From: an uncultured Roseibium sp. | GTDB taxonomy: Bacteria > Pseudomonadota > Alphaproteobacteria > Rhizobiales > Stappiaceae | Reading direction: 5' to 3' | Length of the DNA: 64,000 bases | Assembly (NCBI RefSeq): GCF_963669205.1 | Contig: NZ_OY769915.1 | Span: 3,508,001 to 3,572,000, forward strand | Shown here: positions 1 to 8,441 of the stretch, piece by piece | Numbering within the stretch: the first letter of the stretch is position 1 | Layout: each line of letters starts with the position of its first letter | Made by a program: the position numbers and the translations under genes | The notes under the pieces: model-generated | What the model was told of the DNA's origin: nothing | What the model saw: only the letters and a program-made list of their open reading frames with translations | Databases searched by the model: none

Positions 1-594
1 TCCGGCGACGATCCCGGCAAAGATGATCAGGGAGATACCGTTACCGATGCCACGCGACGTGATCTGCTCACCGAGCCACATCAGGAACATGGTTCCGCCG
101 ACAAGCGTGATCACTGTCGAGGCGCGGAAGAACCAGCCCGGATCCGTCACCACATTCTGGGCTTCGAGACCAACGGAAATACCGTAGGCCTGGAACGCGG
201 CCAGAACGACGGTGCCGTAGCGCGTGTACTGGTTGATGACCTTGCGGCCCTGTTCGCCTTCCTTCTTCAGCTGCTCGAGGGTCGGAACGACCGTCGTCAT
301 CAGCTGCATGATGATGGAGGCGGAAATATAGGGCATGATGCCAAGTGCGAAGATCGCCATGCGTTCGATCGCACCGCCGGTGAACATGTTCACCATGCCG
401 ATGATGCCGGTCTGCGCCTGGCTGAAGATCTGCGCAAAGGCGACCGGATCGATGCCGGGCATGGGAATGTAAGTGCCCAGTCGATAAACCAAAAGCGCCC
501 CCAGCGTGAACCAGATGCGCTTTTTGAGTTCTTCAGCCTTGGCGAAAGCTGAGAAATTCAGATTTGAAGCCAGTTGCTCGGCGGCCGATGCCAT
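1..594 (-). CDS. secY: Protein translocase subunit SecY (C-terminus beyond window)
   Basis: Central channel subunit of the SecYEG translocon in the inner membrane. Only the first 198 codons are present; the gene runs off the left edge. The N-terminus (MASAAEQLASNLNFSAF) is followed by the conserved KKRIWFTLGALLVYRLGTYI segment of TM1, the plug-region motif PMPGID, and TM2 with GIMPYISASIIMQL. It starts 49 bases after the rplO stop and is the last visible gene of the spc operon, its usual place. The start is chosen because the ATG at 594 gives the standard SecY N-terminus. Confidence 0.97.
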   Translation of the reverse strand, partial: MASAAEQLASNLNFSAFAKAEELKKRIWFTLGALLVYRLGTYIPMPGIDPVAFAQIFSQAQTGIIGMVNMFTGGAIERMAIFALGIMPYISASIIMQLMTTVVPTLEQLKKEGEQGRKVINQYTRYGTVVLAAFQAYGISVGLEAQNVVTDPGWFFRASTVITLVGGTMFLMWLGEQITSRGIGNGISLIIFAGIVAG

Positions 595-643
595 GCCCTA
601 CTCCGGTCTTATGCTTACCCACAAACGGGAAAAGCCCAGGCTG

Positions 644-1111
644 TTAAGCCTGAGCTCCCAGAACGGCAACCTTGCCGCCCGCTTTTTCGATTGCTGCGAC
701 AGCGCCCTTGGAGGCACCGGCAACTTCAAAGGTCACGGCGGCAGTCAATTCGCCGTTGGCCACGATGCGGACACCGTCGCGGACCCTTTTGACAACGCCG
801 GCAGCCTTGAGCGTTTCGACCGTAACGGTCTCCGACGCGTTGAGCTTGCCTGCATCGATGGCTTTCTGAACACGGCCGACGGACACGGTGTTGTAGTCCT
901 TGGCGAAAATGTTCGTAAATCCACGCTTCGGCAGACGGCGGTGAAGCGGCATCTGGCCGCCTTCAAAACCCTTGATCGCAACGCCGGAACGGGACTTCTG
1001 ACCCTTGACACCACGACCACCGGTCTTGCCCTTGCCGGAACCGATGCCGCGTCCAACGCGGGTGCGCTCTTTTACGGCACCTTCGTTGTCACGAAGTTCG
1101 TTGAGCTTCAT
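644..1111 (-). CDS. rplO: 50S ribosomal protein L15
   Basis: Large-subunit protein of 155 residues, the usual length. The glycine- and arginine-rich N-terminus (KERTRVGRGIGSGKGKTGGRG), the MPLHRRLPKRGF block and the C-terminal KAGGKV motif are typical. The start at 1111 (MKLNELRD) is preferred to an in-frame codon five residues upstream because it matches the family N-terminus. It lies between rpmD and secY in the spc operon. Confidence 0.97.
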   Translation of the reverse strand: MKLNELRDNEGAVKERTRVGRGIGSGKGKTGGRGVKGQKSRSGVAIKGFEGGQMPLHRRLPKRGFTNIFAKDYNTVSVGRVQKAIDAGKLNASETVTVETLKAAGVVKRVRDGVRIVANGELTAAVTFEVAGASKGAVAAIEKAGGKVAVLGAQA

Positions 1112-1133
1112 TGTTCTTCTCCTCACCCCGTCC

Positions 1134-1328
1134 TTATGCGTCTTCGACGACGCGAACGAGATGCTGGACCTTGTTGATCATTCCGCGCACTTCAGGAGTA
1201 TCCTTCAGCGTGGAACGGCGATGCATCTTGTTCAGCCCAAGACCGATGAGCGTCGCGCGCTGGTCCTTCGGACGGCGCAGCGGGCTACCGATCTGTTCGA
1301 CCGTAACAGTCTTTTCGGTGTTCGCCAT
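1134..1328 (-). CDS. rpmD: 50S ribosomal protein L30
   Basis: Small large-subunit protein of 64 residues with the diagnostic QIGSPLRRPKDQRATLIGLGLNKMHR segment and the C-terminal GMINKVQHLV helix. It sits between rpsE and rplO, as in nearly all bacteria that keep rpmD in the spc operon. Confidence 0.97.
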   Translation of the reverse strand: MANTEKTVTVEQIGSPLRRPKDQRATLIGLGLNKMHRRSTLKDTPEVRGMINKVQHLVRVVEDA

Positions 1329-1369
1329 GGAACCTACCCTCTTTCAGCTGGGGTCCGGAGCTGTCGAGG

Positions 1370-1936
1370 TCAAGCCTCGGCAGCAGCCGGAGTAGCCTCT
1401 TCGTTGTTGTCACGGCGCCTGGACTGCAGCACGGAGACCTTCAGGCCCCGGCGCGCAGCGACGGAGCGCGGGCTGTCTTCCTTCGTCAAGGCGGCAAACG
1501 TAGCGCGAACCATGTTGTAAGGGTTCGAAGTCCCGAGAGACTTGGCAACAACGTCCTGAACACCGAGCGTTTCGAAAACGGCACGCATCGGGCCACCTGC
1601 GATGATACCGGTACCGGCCGGAGCTGCACGCAGCAGCACCTTGCCTGCGCCGTGACGGCCTTCCACGTCGTGGTGGAGCGTCCGGCCTTCGCGCAGGGGC
1701 ACACGGATCATCGTGCGTTTCGCGGCTTCCGTAGCCTTGCGGATGGCTTCCGGCACTTCACGCGCCTTGCCATGACCAAAGCCGACACGGCCCTTCTGGT
1801 CACCAACCACGACAAGCGCGGCGAAGCCGAAGCGACGGCCACCCTTGACCACTTTCGCAACGCGGTTGATGTGTACGAGCTTGTCGACGAATTCGCTGTC
1901 TCGCTCTTCGCGATCGCGATTATCCTGTCTCGCCAT
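1370..1936 (-). CDS. rpsE: 30S ribosomal protein S5
   Basis: Small-subunit protein of 188 residues involved in decoding accuracy. The double-stranded-RNA-binding-like N-terminal domain contains HINRVAKVVKGGRRF and ALVVVGDQKGRVGFG. The C-terminal domain has GTGIIAGGPMRAVFE and SLGTSNPYNMVRAT. The N-terminal extension (MARQDNRDREERDSEFVDK) is slightly longer than in E. coli, common in alphaproteobacteria, as is the Ala/Glu-rich tail. Confidence 0.97.
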   Translation of the reverse strand: MARQDNRDREERDSEFVDKLVHINRVAKVVKGGRRFGFAALVVVGDQKGRVGFGHGKAREVPEAIRKATEAAKRTMIRVPLREGRTLHHDVEGRHGAGKVLLRAAPAGTGIIAGGPMRAVFETLGVQDVVAKSLGTSNPYNMVRATFAALTKEDSPRSVAARRGLKVSVLQSRRRDNNEEATPAAAEA

Positions 1937-1977
1937 ATTATTTGTCTTCCGTTCTTAAGAGCGCCAACGGGCGCTGG

Positions 1978-2340
1978 TCAGAATTCAAGTCCACCTTCGC
2001 GGGCCGCATCGGCAAGCGCTTTGACGCGCCCGTGATACATGTACCCGCCCCGGTCGAACACGACCTGCTTGACGCCGGCAGCGACTGCACGCTCCGCGAC
2101 AAGCTTGCCGACGGCAGCGGCTGCTGCAACATCGGCGCCCGTTTTCAGGCTGCCCTTGAGATCGCTTTCGATCGTAGAAGCAGAGGCAATCGTGTGCCCC
2201 TTCGCATCGTCAATGATCTGGGCGTAGATCTGCTTCGACGAGCGGAAGATGGAAAGGCGCGGACGTCCGCCGCCGGCTTTCCTGATCGAACGACGCACGC
2301 GATCGCGGCGGCGCTCGAAAGCTTGTTTGCTGTTCGCCAT
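1978..2340 (-). CDS. rplR: 50S ribosomal protein L18
   Basis: 5S-rRNA-binding protein of 120 residues. The start at 2340 gives MANSKQAFERRRDRVRRSIRK, the family N-terminus; an open frame extends further upstream but only overlaps rplF in another frame. RPRLSIFRSSKQIYAQIIDD and the C-terminal FDRGGYMYHGRVKALADAAREGGLEF are diagnostic. Confidence 0.97.
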   Translation of the reverse strand: MANSKQAFERRRDRVRRSIRKAGGGRPRLSIFRSSKQIYAQIIDDAKGHTIASASTIESDLKGSLKTGADVAAAAAVGKLVAERAVAAGVKQVVFDRGGYMYHGRVKALADAAREGGLEF

Positions 2341-2353
2341 GATCTTAGGTCCG

Positions 2354-2887
2354 TTACTTCTTCTTGCCTTCTTTGCGGACGATGAACTCGTCTGCATAAC
2401 GTACGCCTTTGCCCTTGTAGGGTTCCGGCGGGCGGAATTCGCGGATCTCAGCTGCAACCTGGCCGACACGCTGTTTGTCGGTTCCGGTGATGCTGATTTC
2501 CGTCGGCTTCGGGCACTTGATGTCGATGCCTTCCGGAATCGGATAGACGACATCGTGCGAGAACCCGAGCGCCAGCTGAAGATTCTGACCCTGGACCTGT
2601 GCACGGTAACCGACACCTGTGATCGCGAGGTCTTTCTTGAAACCGTCGGTAACACCGGTGATCAGGTTCGACACCATGGTGCGGCTCATGCCCCACATGG
2701 AGCGAGCCGGCTTGGAATTGTTGCGCGGATCGATTTTGATCCCGTCATCCGTCATTTCGGCCAGAACAAGATCATTGAGCATGAAAGACTTTTCGCCTTT
2801 CGGGCCCTTGATCGTAACCGTCTGACCGTCGATCGATGCCGTTACCCCGCTAGGCACGGGGACTGGCTTTTTGCCAATACGAGACAT
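2354..2887 (-). CDS. rplF: 50S ribosomal protein L6
   Basis: Large-subunit protein of 177 residues located near the GTPase-associated centre. It has the N-terminal MSRIGKKPVPVPSGV, the duplicated L6 fold with GVGYRAQVQG, and the C-terminal PPEPYKGKGVRYADE signature. Thirteen bases separate it from rplR. Confidence 0.97.
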   Translation of the reverse strand: MSRIGKKPVPVPSGVTASIDGQTVTIKGPKGEKSFMLNDLVLAEMTDDGIKIDPRNNSKPARSMWGMSRTMVSNLITGVTDGFKKDLAITGVGYRAQVQGQNLQLALGFSHDVVYPIPEGIDIKCPKPTEISITGTDKQRVGQVAAEIREFRPPEPYKGKGVRYADEFIVRKEGKKK

Positions 2888-2928
2888 TTGACCAACCTTG
2901 TCGTTGTTTCAAAAGCGAGTTTGCCGCA

Positions 2929-3327
2929 TCAGAAGACGCGGCAAAGAACCTCGCCACCTACATTCTCATCCCGCGCCTGATGGTCGCTCATGACGCCGCG
3001 CGGAGTCGAAATGATCGACACGCCCAGGCCATTCGAGACATGCGGGATGTTTTTCACCGACGAGTAGACGCGACGTCCCGGCTTGGACACACGCTCAATG
3101 GTGCGGATAACCGGCTCGCCGTCGAAATACTTCAGTTCGATTTCCAACTCGGACTTACCGCCCTCGTAGTCAACCGTGGTGTAGCCACGGATGTATCCCT
3201 CTTTTGCCAGCACATCAAGTACGTGTGCACGCAATTTGGAATTAGGTGAGTTGACCTTGTTCTTGCGACGCATCTGAGCGTTGCGAATCCGGGTCAGCAT
3301 ATCCCCCAACGGATCAGAAATTGCCAT
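2929..3327 (-). CDS. rpsH: 30S ribosomal protein S8
   Basis: Central-domain 16S rRNA-binding protein of 132 residues. DPLGDMLTRIRNAQMR opens the protein and the C-terminal half carries the conserved STPRGVMSD loop. In E. coli S8 is the translational repressor of the spc operon. I did not identify its mRNA target here. Confidence 0.97.
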   Translation of the reverse strand: MAISDPLGDMLTRIRNAQMRRKNKVNSPNSKLRAHVLDVLAKEGYIRGYTTVDYEGGKSELEIELKYFDGEPVIRTIERVSKPGRRVYSSVKNIPHVSNGLGVSIISTPRGVMSDHQARDENVGGEVLCRVF

Positions 3328-3339
3328 CGGAGTTTCTCC

Positions 3340-3645
3340 TTACCAGCTCGACTTGACCAGGCCCGGGATCTTGCCCAGGGAGCCCAGTTCACGAAGCGCA
3401 ATACGCGACATTTTCAGCTTGCGGTAAAAACCGCGCGGACGGCCGGACACTTCGCAACGGTTGCGAACACGGTTCGGCGCGGAGTTCCGGGGTAGTTTTG
3501 CCAGCTTCAGTCGTGCGTTGTAACGCTCTTCGAGGGAAAGATTCTCGTCCTTCGCCATCGCTTTCAGAGCGGCGCGCTTTTCAGCGTATTTCTTGACAAG
3601 CTTCTCGCGGCGCTTGTTTTTCTCGATTGCGCTTTTCTTCGCCAT
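3340..3645 (-). CDS. rpsN: 30S ribosomal protein S14, zinc-independent form
   Basis: Small-subunit head protein. At 101 residues and without paired CXXC motifs it is the long, zinc-independent form. RCEVSGRPRGFYRKLKMSR and the C-terminal GLVKSSW are diagnostic. It lies between rplE and rpsH as expected. Confidence 0.97.
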   Translation of the reverse strand: MAKKSAIEKNKRREKLVKKYAEKRAALKAMAKDENLSLEERYNARLKLAKLPRNSAPNRVRNRCEVSGRPRGFYRKLKMSRIALRELGSLGKIPGLVKSSW

Positions 3646-3666
3646 CGTCGTTCCCTTCCTTGCCCG

Positions 3667-4224
3667 TTACTTCGTGAACGGGAAGTTGAACGCGCGCAGA
3701 AGCTCGCGCGCCTCGTCATCAGTCGGCGCCGTGGTGCAAACGATCACGTCCATGCCCCAGATCTGGTCGACCTTGTCGTACTCGATCTCCGGAAACACGA
3801 TGTGTTCCTTGATACCCATGGCGTAGTTGCCACGACCGTCGAAGCTCTTCGGGTTCAGGCCACGGAAGTCACGAACGCGCGGCAGCGCGATTGTGATCAG
3901 ACGGTCCATGAATTCGAACATCTGCTGGCGGCGCAGGGTCACCTTGACACCCAGCGGCATGCCTTCGCGGACCTTGAACGTCGCGATGGACTTCTTCGCC
4001 TTGGTGATGACCGGCTTCTGGCCGGCGATCGCCGCAAGATCTTCAGCAGCCGTCCGCGCTTTCTTGGAATCGCCGACCGCCTCGCCAACACCGATGTTGA
4101 GGACGATCTTTTCCAGCTGCGGAACCTGCATGACGTTCTTGTACTGGAACTTTTCCAGAAGCTGCTTGCGCACGACTTCGTTGTAATGCGTCTTCAGACG
4201 CGGCTCATAAGCTGTATCAGCCAT
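3667..4224 (-). CDS. rplE: 50S ribosomal protein L5
   Basis: 5S-rRNA-binding protein of 185 residues contacting the P-site tRNA region. YNEVVRKQLLEKFQYKNVMQ, KIVLNIGVGEA and RDFRGLNPKSFDGRGNYAMG are typical. Its first codons overlap the end of rplX by 8 bases, suggesting translational coupling. Confidence 0.97.
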   Translation of the reverse strand: MADTAYEPRLKTHYNEVVRKQLLEKFQYKNVMQVPQLEKIVLNIGVGEAVGDSKKARTAAEDLAAIAGQKPVITKAKKSIATFKVREGMPLGVKVTLRRQQMFEFMDRLITIALPRVRDFRGLNPKSFDGRGNYAMGIKEHIVFPEIEYDKVDQIWGMDVIVCTTAPTDDEARELLRAFNFPFTK

Positions 4225-4534
4225 CGATCAGGTCTCCCGAACGTCTGGCCACACGAACCTTGGTGCCATCGTCCTGCACTTTGAAACCGACGCGGGTCGG
4301 CTTGCCGTCCTTCGGATCGGCCAGCGCGACGTTGGACAGGTGGATCGGCGCCTCTTTGGACACGATCCCGGCTTCCTGCGTCTGGGTCTGTTTCTGGTGG
4401 CGGCGGACCATGTTGATCCCGCGAACCAGGGCCTTGTTGTCACTCGGCAAGATCTGGATGACTTCCCCGGACTTGCCCTTGTCACGGCCGGTCAGAACAA
4501 CCACCGTGTCGCCTTTTTTGATTTTCGCAGCCAT
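4217..4534 (-). CDS. rplX: 50S ribosomal protein L24
   Basis: Assembly-initiator protein of 105 residues with an N-terminal KOW motif (KKGDTVVVLTGRDKGKSGEV). HLSNVALADPKDGKPTRVGFK is the family C-terminal region. Its start codon overlaps the rplN stop by one base (TGATG), and its end overlaps rplE. Confidence 0.97.
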   Translation of the reverse strand: MAAKIKKGDTVVVLTGRDKGKSGEVIQILPSDNKALVRGINMVRRHQKQTQTQEAGIVSKEAPIHLSNVALADPKDGKPTRVGFKVQDDGTKVRVARRSGDLIDG

Positions 4535-4902
4535 CAGAGCACCTCCGGCGCGAGCGAAATGATCTTCATGTGGTTCTTGGCGCGAAGTTCGCGCGGCACC
4601 GGGCCGAATATACGGGTGCCGACCGGCTCTTTGTTGTTGTTGACCAGCACGGCCGCATTGCGGTCGAACCGGATCACGCTGCCATCGGGACGGCGGATAT
4701 CCTTAGCCGTGCGCACGACGACAGCCTTCATCACGTCGCCCTTTTTGACGCGGCCCCGCGGAATAGCCTCTTTGACGGAAACAACGATGATGTCTCCGAC
4801 CTGGGCGTATTTGCGCTTGGAGCCGCCGAGCACTTTGATGCACATGACACGACGGGCACCGGAATTGTCGGCGACGTCGAGGTTTGTTTGCATCTGAATC
4901 AT
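4534..4902 (-). CDS. rplN: 50S ribosomal protein L14
   Basis: Highly conserved interface protein of 122 residues. It begins MIQMQTNLDVADNSGARRVM and contains GDIIVVSVKEAIPRG and NNKEPVGTRIFGPVPRELR. It is the first gene of the classical spc operon. Here only 68 bases separate it from rpsQ, so S10 and spc are probably co-transcribed. Confidence 0.97.
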   Translation of the reverse strand: MIQMQTNLDVADNSGARRVMCIKVLGGSKRKYAQVGDIIVVSVKEAIPRGRVKKGDVMKAVVVRTAKDIRRPDGSVIRFDRNAAVLVNNNKEPVGTRIFGPVPRELRAKNHMKIISLAPEVL

Positions 4903-4970
4903 GACTGGCTGCCTTGTTCTTCTAGCGGCGCACGGGTCACGGGCGCCTGATGCTCACTAATGGAGCGCGG

Positions 4971-5201
4971 TCACTGAGCGACCACGGTCCAACGTTTGTT
5001 TTTCGAAATCGGCGCGCACTCTTCGATCTGAACAGTGTCGCCAACCTTGTACTGGTTGCTTTCGTCATGTGCGCGGTACTTCTTCGTCCGGCGCACGGTC
5101 TTTTTCAGCAGCGGGTGCGTGAAGCGGCGCTCCACGTTGACCGTCACCGTCTTGTCATTCGCGTTGCTGACAACGGTGCCCTGCAGGATACGCTTCGGCA
5201 T
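4971..5201 (-). CDS. rpsQ: 30S ribosomal protein S17
   Basis: OB-fold 16S rRNA-binding protein of 76 residues. The start at 5201 gives MPKRILQGTVVSNANDKTV. HPLLKKTVRRTKKYRAHDE and CAPISKNKRWTVV are diagnostic. Codons further upstream in the same frame lie inside rpmC and are not used. Confidence 0.96.
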   Translation of the reverse strand: MPKRILQGTVVSNANDKTVTVNVERRFTHPLLKKTVRRTKKYRAHDESNQYKVGDTVQIEECAPISKNKRWTVVAQ

Positions 5202-5211
5202 TGCCGTCTCC

Positions 5212-5412
5212 TTACGCGTTAGCCGACACGCGCTTTTCGCGCATGATCGTCTGGATACGCGCGATGTCGCGGCGGATCTGCCGCACACGCGCAGTGTTTT
5301 CAAGCTGACCCGTGGCCTTCTGGAAGCGCAGATTGAACTGCTCCTTCTTCAGGCCTTCAAGCTCACCACGGAGCTCGTCGAGAGTCTTTGCCCGTACATC
5401 GGTCGCCTTCAT
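5212..5412 (-). CDS. rpmC: 50S ribosomal protein L29
   Basis: Two-helix protein of 66 residues near the polypeptide exit tunnel, a docking site for trigger factor and SRP in other bacteria. FNLRFQKATGQLENTARVR is the family signature. It lies between rplP and rpsQ with 10- to 20-base spacers. Confidence 0.97.
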   Translation of the reverse strand: MKATDVRAKTLDELRGELEGLKKEQFNLRFQKATGQLENTARVRQIRRDIARIQTIMREKRVSANA

Positions 5413-5432
5413 GGCTTAACTCCTCGCCTGCC

Positions 5433-5846
5433 TTAGTCGCCGATACGCTGAACGAAACGGCACTTGATCGGCAGCTTGGCGGCGGCAAGACGCATCGCTT
5501 CACGGGCGACATCTTCCGGAACACCATCGACTTCAAACATGATCCGGCCCGGCTTGACACGGCAAGCCCAGTAATCCGGAGAACCCTTACCCTTACCCAT
5601 GCGGACTTCGGCAGGTTTCGACGAAACCGGCACGTCCGGGAAGATACGGATCCAAACACGACCCGCACGCTTCATGTGACGGGTCATAGCACGACGGGCC
5701 GCTTCGATCTGGCGTGCGGTCACACGCTCCGGCTCCAAGGCCTTCAGACCGAATGCGCCGAAGTTGAGGTCGGTGCCTCCCTTCGACAAGCCGTGGATGC
5801 GGCCCTTGTGCTGCTTGCGGAACTTTGTGCGCTTCGGTTGCAGCAT
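5433..5846 (-). CDS. rplP: 50S ribosomal protein L16
   Basis: Protein of 137 residues that organises the A-site tRNA region of the large subunit. MLQPKRTKFRKQHKGRIHG, ARRAMTRHMKRAGRVWIRIFPD and GKGSPDYWACRVKPGRIMFE are the family signatures. Confidence 0.97.
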   Translation of the reverse strand: MLQPKRTKFRKQHKGRIHGLSKGGTDLNFGAFGLKALEPERVTARQIEAARRAMTRHMKRAGRVWIRIFPDVPVSSKPAEVRMGKGKGSPDYWACRVKPGRIMFEVDGVPEDVAREAMRLAAAKLPIKCRFVQRIGD

Positions 5847-5893
5847 CGTTCTTCTCTCGTCTTTCTTGTCTTACGAGCGGCAGGCAGCTTGAC

Positions 5894-6622
5894 TTAAGCT
5901 GCGCGCTCGCGGCCCCGATCCCGGCGTCCGCCGCGATCACCCTGGTTACCTTCGGAAGCAGCGGTCGCACGGCGTTCGGACGCCATCGGATCGTGCTCCA
6001 GAATTTCACCCTTGAAGATCCAGACCTTCACACCGCACACGCCGTAAGCCGTGTGGGCGCTTGCAACACCGTAGTCGATGTCGGCACGCAGCGTGTGAAG
6101 CGGCACGCGGCCTTCGCGATACCATTCGATACGCGCGATTTCCGCGCCGCCGAGACGGCCACCGCAGTTGATCCGGATGCCCTGGGCGCCGAGACGCATG
6201 GCGGACTGAACAGCCCGTTTCATGGCGCGGCGGAAGGCAACACGGCGTTCCAGCTGCTGAGCAATTGAAGCGGCAACGAGGGTCGCATCGATTTCCGGCT
6301 TGCGCACTTCAACGATGTTGAGATGCACTTCCGAATTGGTGATGTCGGCGATTTTCTTGCGCAGACGCTCGATGTCCGCACCCTTCTTGCCGATGACCAC
6401 ACCCGGACGGCCGGAGTGGATGGAAACACGGCATTTCTTGTGCGGGCGCTCGATCACGACCTTGGAAACGGCTGCCTGCTTGAGTTCCTTCAGCAGGAAC
6501 TCGCGGATGCGGAAATCTTCGTGGAGAAGATCACCGTATTCGTTCTTGTTCGCATACCAGCGGGAATCCCAGGTGCGGTTGATCCCGAGGCGCATGCCGA
6601 TCGGATTTACTTTATGTCCCAT
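5894..6622 (-). CDS. rpsC: 30S ribosomal protein S3
   Basis: mRNA-entry-channel protein of 242 residues with an N-terminal KH domain (VVIGKKGADIERLRKKI) and a C-terminal domain (INCGGRLGGAEIARIEWYREGRVPLHTLRA). The tail is rich in Arg, Gly and Asp, as in other alphaproteobacteria. The start shares one base with the rplV stop (TGATG). Confidence 0.97.
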   Translation of the reverse strand: MGHKVNPIGMRLGINRTWDSRWYANKNEYGDLLHEDFRIREFLLKELKQAAVSKVVIERPHKKCRVSIHSGRPGVVIGKKGADIERLRKKIADITNSEVHLNIVEVRKPEIDATLVAASIAQQLERRVAFRRAMKRAVQSAMRLGAQGIRINCGGRLGGAEIARIEWYREGRVPLHTLRADIDYGVASAHTAYGVCGVKVWIFKGEILEHDPMASERRATAASEGNQGDRGGRRDRGRERAA

Positions 6623-7002
6623 CAGGCGGTCTCCTCAACTTCGCGCACGACGATGGTCAGGTTCGAGAAGGGTTTCTCGATCCGGCCGACCCGGCCGCGG
6701 GCGCGGGCCTGGAACCGCTTGATGACAAAAGCCTTGCCAACATGGGCTTCGGCAACCACCAGGTTGTCGATGTCCAGGTCATGATTGTTTTCCGCATTCG
6801 CGACCGCCGACATCAAGGTCTTCTTGACATCCTGTGCGATGCGCTTGCGGGAGAACGTCAGGTCCGCGATCGCGGAGCCGACTTTTTTGCCGCGGATCGA
6901 AGCCGCAACGAGGTTCAGCTTGCGCGGGGAAACGCGCAGCATGCGGGTCATTGCCCTTGCCTCGTTGTCAGCGAGCGTCCGCTCACGCTTCGGCTTGCCC
7001 AT
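6622..7002 (-). CDS. rplV: 50S ribosomal protein L22
   Basis: Exit-tunnel protein of 126 residues. LRVSPRKLNLVAASIRGK and the C-terminal RARGRVGRIEKPFSNLTIVV are diagnostic; the beta-hairpin tip that lines the tunnel is intact. It is coupled to rpsC through a one-base overlap and lies two bases after rpsS. Confidence 0.97.
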   Translation of the reverse strand: MGKPKRERTLADNEARAMTRMLRVSPRKLNLVAASIRGKKVGSAIADLTFSRKRIAQDVKKTLMSAVANAENNHDLDIDNLVVAEAHVGKAFVIKRFQARARGRVGRIEKPFSNLTIVVREVEETA

Positions 7003-7004
7003 CG

Positions 7005-7283
7005 TTACTTCCTCTTCGCCTTCTTGTCGGCGCCATGTCCGTAATAGGTCCGCGTCGGCGAGAACTCGCCGAACTTGTGACCGATCATTTCCTCAGACAC
7101 CAGCACCGGAACGTGCTTCTGTCCGTTGTAGACGCCAAAGGTCAAGCCGACGAATTGCGGCAGGATCGTTGAGCGGCGGCTCCAGGTCTTGATGACCTCG
7201 TTCCGGCCGGACTCACGGACCTTGTCAGCTTTCTTCAGCAGATACCCGTCGACAAACGGACCTTTCCAGATCGAACGTGCCAC
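7005..7283 (-). CDS. rpsS: 30S ribosomal protein S19
   Basis: Small-subunit head protein of 92 residues. MARSIWKGPFVDGYLLKKAD and the C-terminal HKFGEFSPTRTYYGH are diagnostic. Confidence 0.97.
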   Translation of the reverse strand: MARSIWKGPFVDGYLLKKADKVRESGRNEVIKTWSRRSTILPQFVGLTFGVYNGQKHVPVLVSEEMIGHKFGEFSPTRTYYGHGADKKAKRK

Positions 7284-7295
7284 GATCCTTGTCCT

Positions 7296-8129
7296 TTACT
7301 TCTTACGCGCGTGGCGGCTGCGGACGATATACTTATCGGTCTGCTTGTTGCTCCGCGTACGCTTGCCTTTGGTCGGTTTACCCCAGGGAGTAACCGGATG
7401 ACGACCGCCGGAGGTCCGCCCTTCACCACCACCATGCGGGTGGTCGATCGGGTTCATGGCGACACCACGCGTATGCGGGCGAATGCCAAGCCAGCGGGAA
7501 CGGCCTGCCTTGCCGAGATTGATGTTGGCGTGATCCGGGTTGGACACGGCGCCAATGGTGGCCATGCAGGTGCCGAGAACACGCCGCTGCTCGCCAGACA
7601 TCAGGCGCAGCGTTGTGTAGCCCTGGTCACGGCCCACGATCTGAACGAAAGCACCGGCAGAACGAGCGATCTGGGCGCCTTTGCCCGGCTTCAGCTCGAT
7701 GTTGTGCACAATCGTTCCAACAGGGATGCTTGCCAGCGGCGCGGCATTGCCCGGTTTGACGTCGACATTGTTGCCGGCAACGACGGTGTCGCCGGCGGCC
7801 AGGCGCTGCGGCGCCAGGATGTAGCTCAGTTCGCCGTCTTCGTAACGGATCAGAGCGATGAATGCGGTCCGGTTCGGATCGTATTCAAGGCGTTCGACCG
7901 TTGCCGGTACATCCCACTTGCGGCGCTTGAAGTCGACAAGACGGTAGGACCGCTTGTGACCGCCACCGCGGTTCGGGGACGTCAGGCGGCCGGTGTTGTT
8001 TCGGCCACCCTTCTTGGACAGGCCTTCGGTCAGCGTCTTGACCGGCTTGCCCTTGTGCAGACCGGAGCGGTCAACCTGAACAAGCTGACGACGGCCCGGG
8101 GACGTTGGATTGAATGTCTTAAGTGCCAT
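7296..8129 (-). CDS. rplB: 50S ribosomal protein L2
   Basis: Peptidyl-transferase-centre protein of 277 residues. It contains GRLTSPNRGGGHKRSYRLVDF near the N-terminus and the strongly conserved GVAMNPIDHPHGGGEGRTSGG block holding the histidine implicated in peptidyl transfer. The length matches the family. Confidence 0.98.
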   Translation of the reverse strand: MALKTFNPTSPGRRQLVQVDRSGLHKGKPVKTLTEGLSKKGGRNNTGRLTSPNRGGGHKRSYRLVDFKRRKWDVPATVERLEYDPNRTAFIALIRYEDGELSYILAPQRLAAGDTVVAGNNVDVKPGNAAPLASIPVGTIVHNIELKPGKGAQIARSAGAFVQIVGRDQGYTTLRLMSGEQRRVLGTCMATIGAVSNPDHANINLGKAGRSRWLGIRPHTRGVAMNPIDHPHGGGEGRTSGGRHPVTPWGKPTKGKRTRSNKQTDKYIVRSRHARKK

Positions 8130-8147
8130 TTTTCTAAAGTCCCCGTC

Positions 8148-8441
8148 TTAGAGCCCGGTGGTCACGTCGATGCCGTGACCTTCCTGCAGCGTTACGACGG
8201 CTTTCTTGAAGTCGGACTGGCGGCCAAGACGTCCACGGAAGCGCTTCACCTTGCCCTTGCGGACCAGGGTGTTCACAGCCATGACCTTGACACCGAACAG
8301 TGCCTCGACAGCAGCCTTGATTTCAGGCTTCGTTGCGTCGTTGGCGACCTTGAAGACAACCTTGTTCTCTTCCGAAGCCATCGTCGATTTTTCGGTGATC
8401 ACCGGACCAACGATCTTGTCGTAGTGAGGAAGTTTGCTCAT
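8148..8441 (-). CDS. rplW: 50S ribosomal protein L23
   Basis: Exit-site protein of 97 residues, a docking point for SRP and trigger factor. HYDKIVGPVITEKSTM and KFEV-like VFKVANDATKPEIKAAVE segments are typical, and VNTLVRKGKVKRFRGRLGR forms the extended loop. It overlaps the rplD stop by 4 bases (ATGA). Confidence 0.97.
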   Translation of the reverse strand: MSKLPHYDKIVGPVITEKSTMASEENKVVFKVANDATKPEIKAAVEALFGVKVMAVNTLVRKGKVKRFRGRLGRQSDFKKAVVTLQEGHGIDVTTGL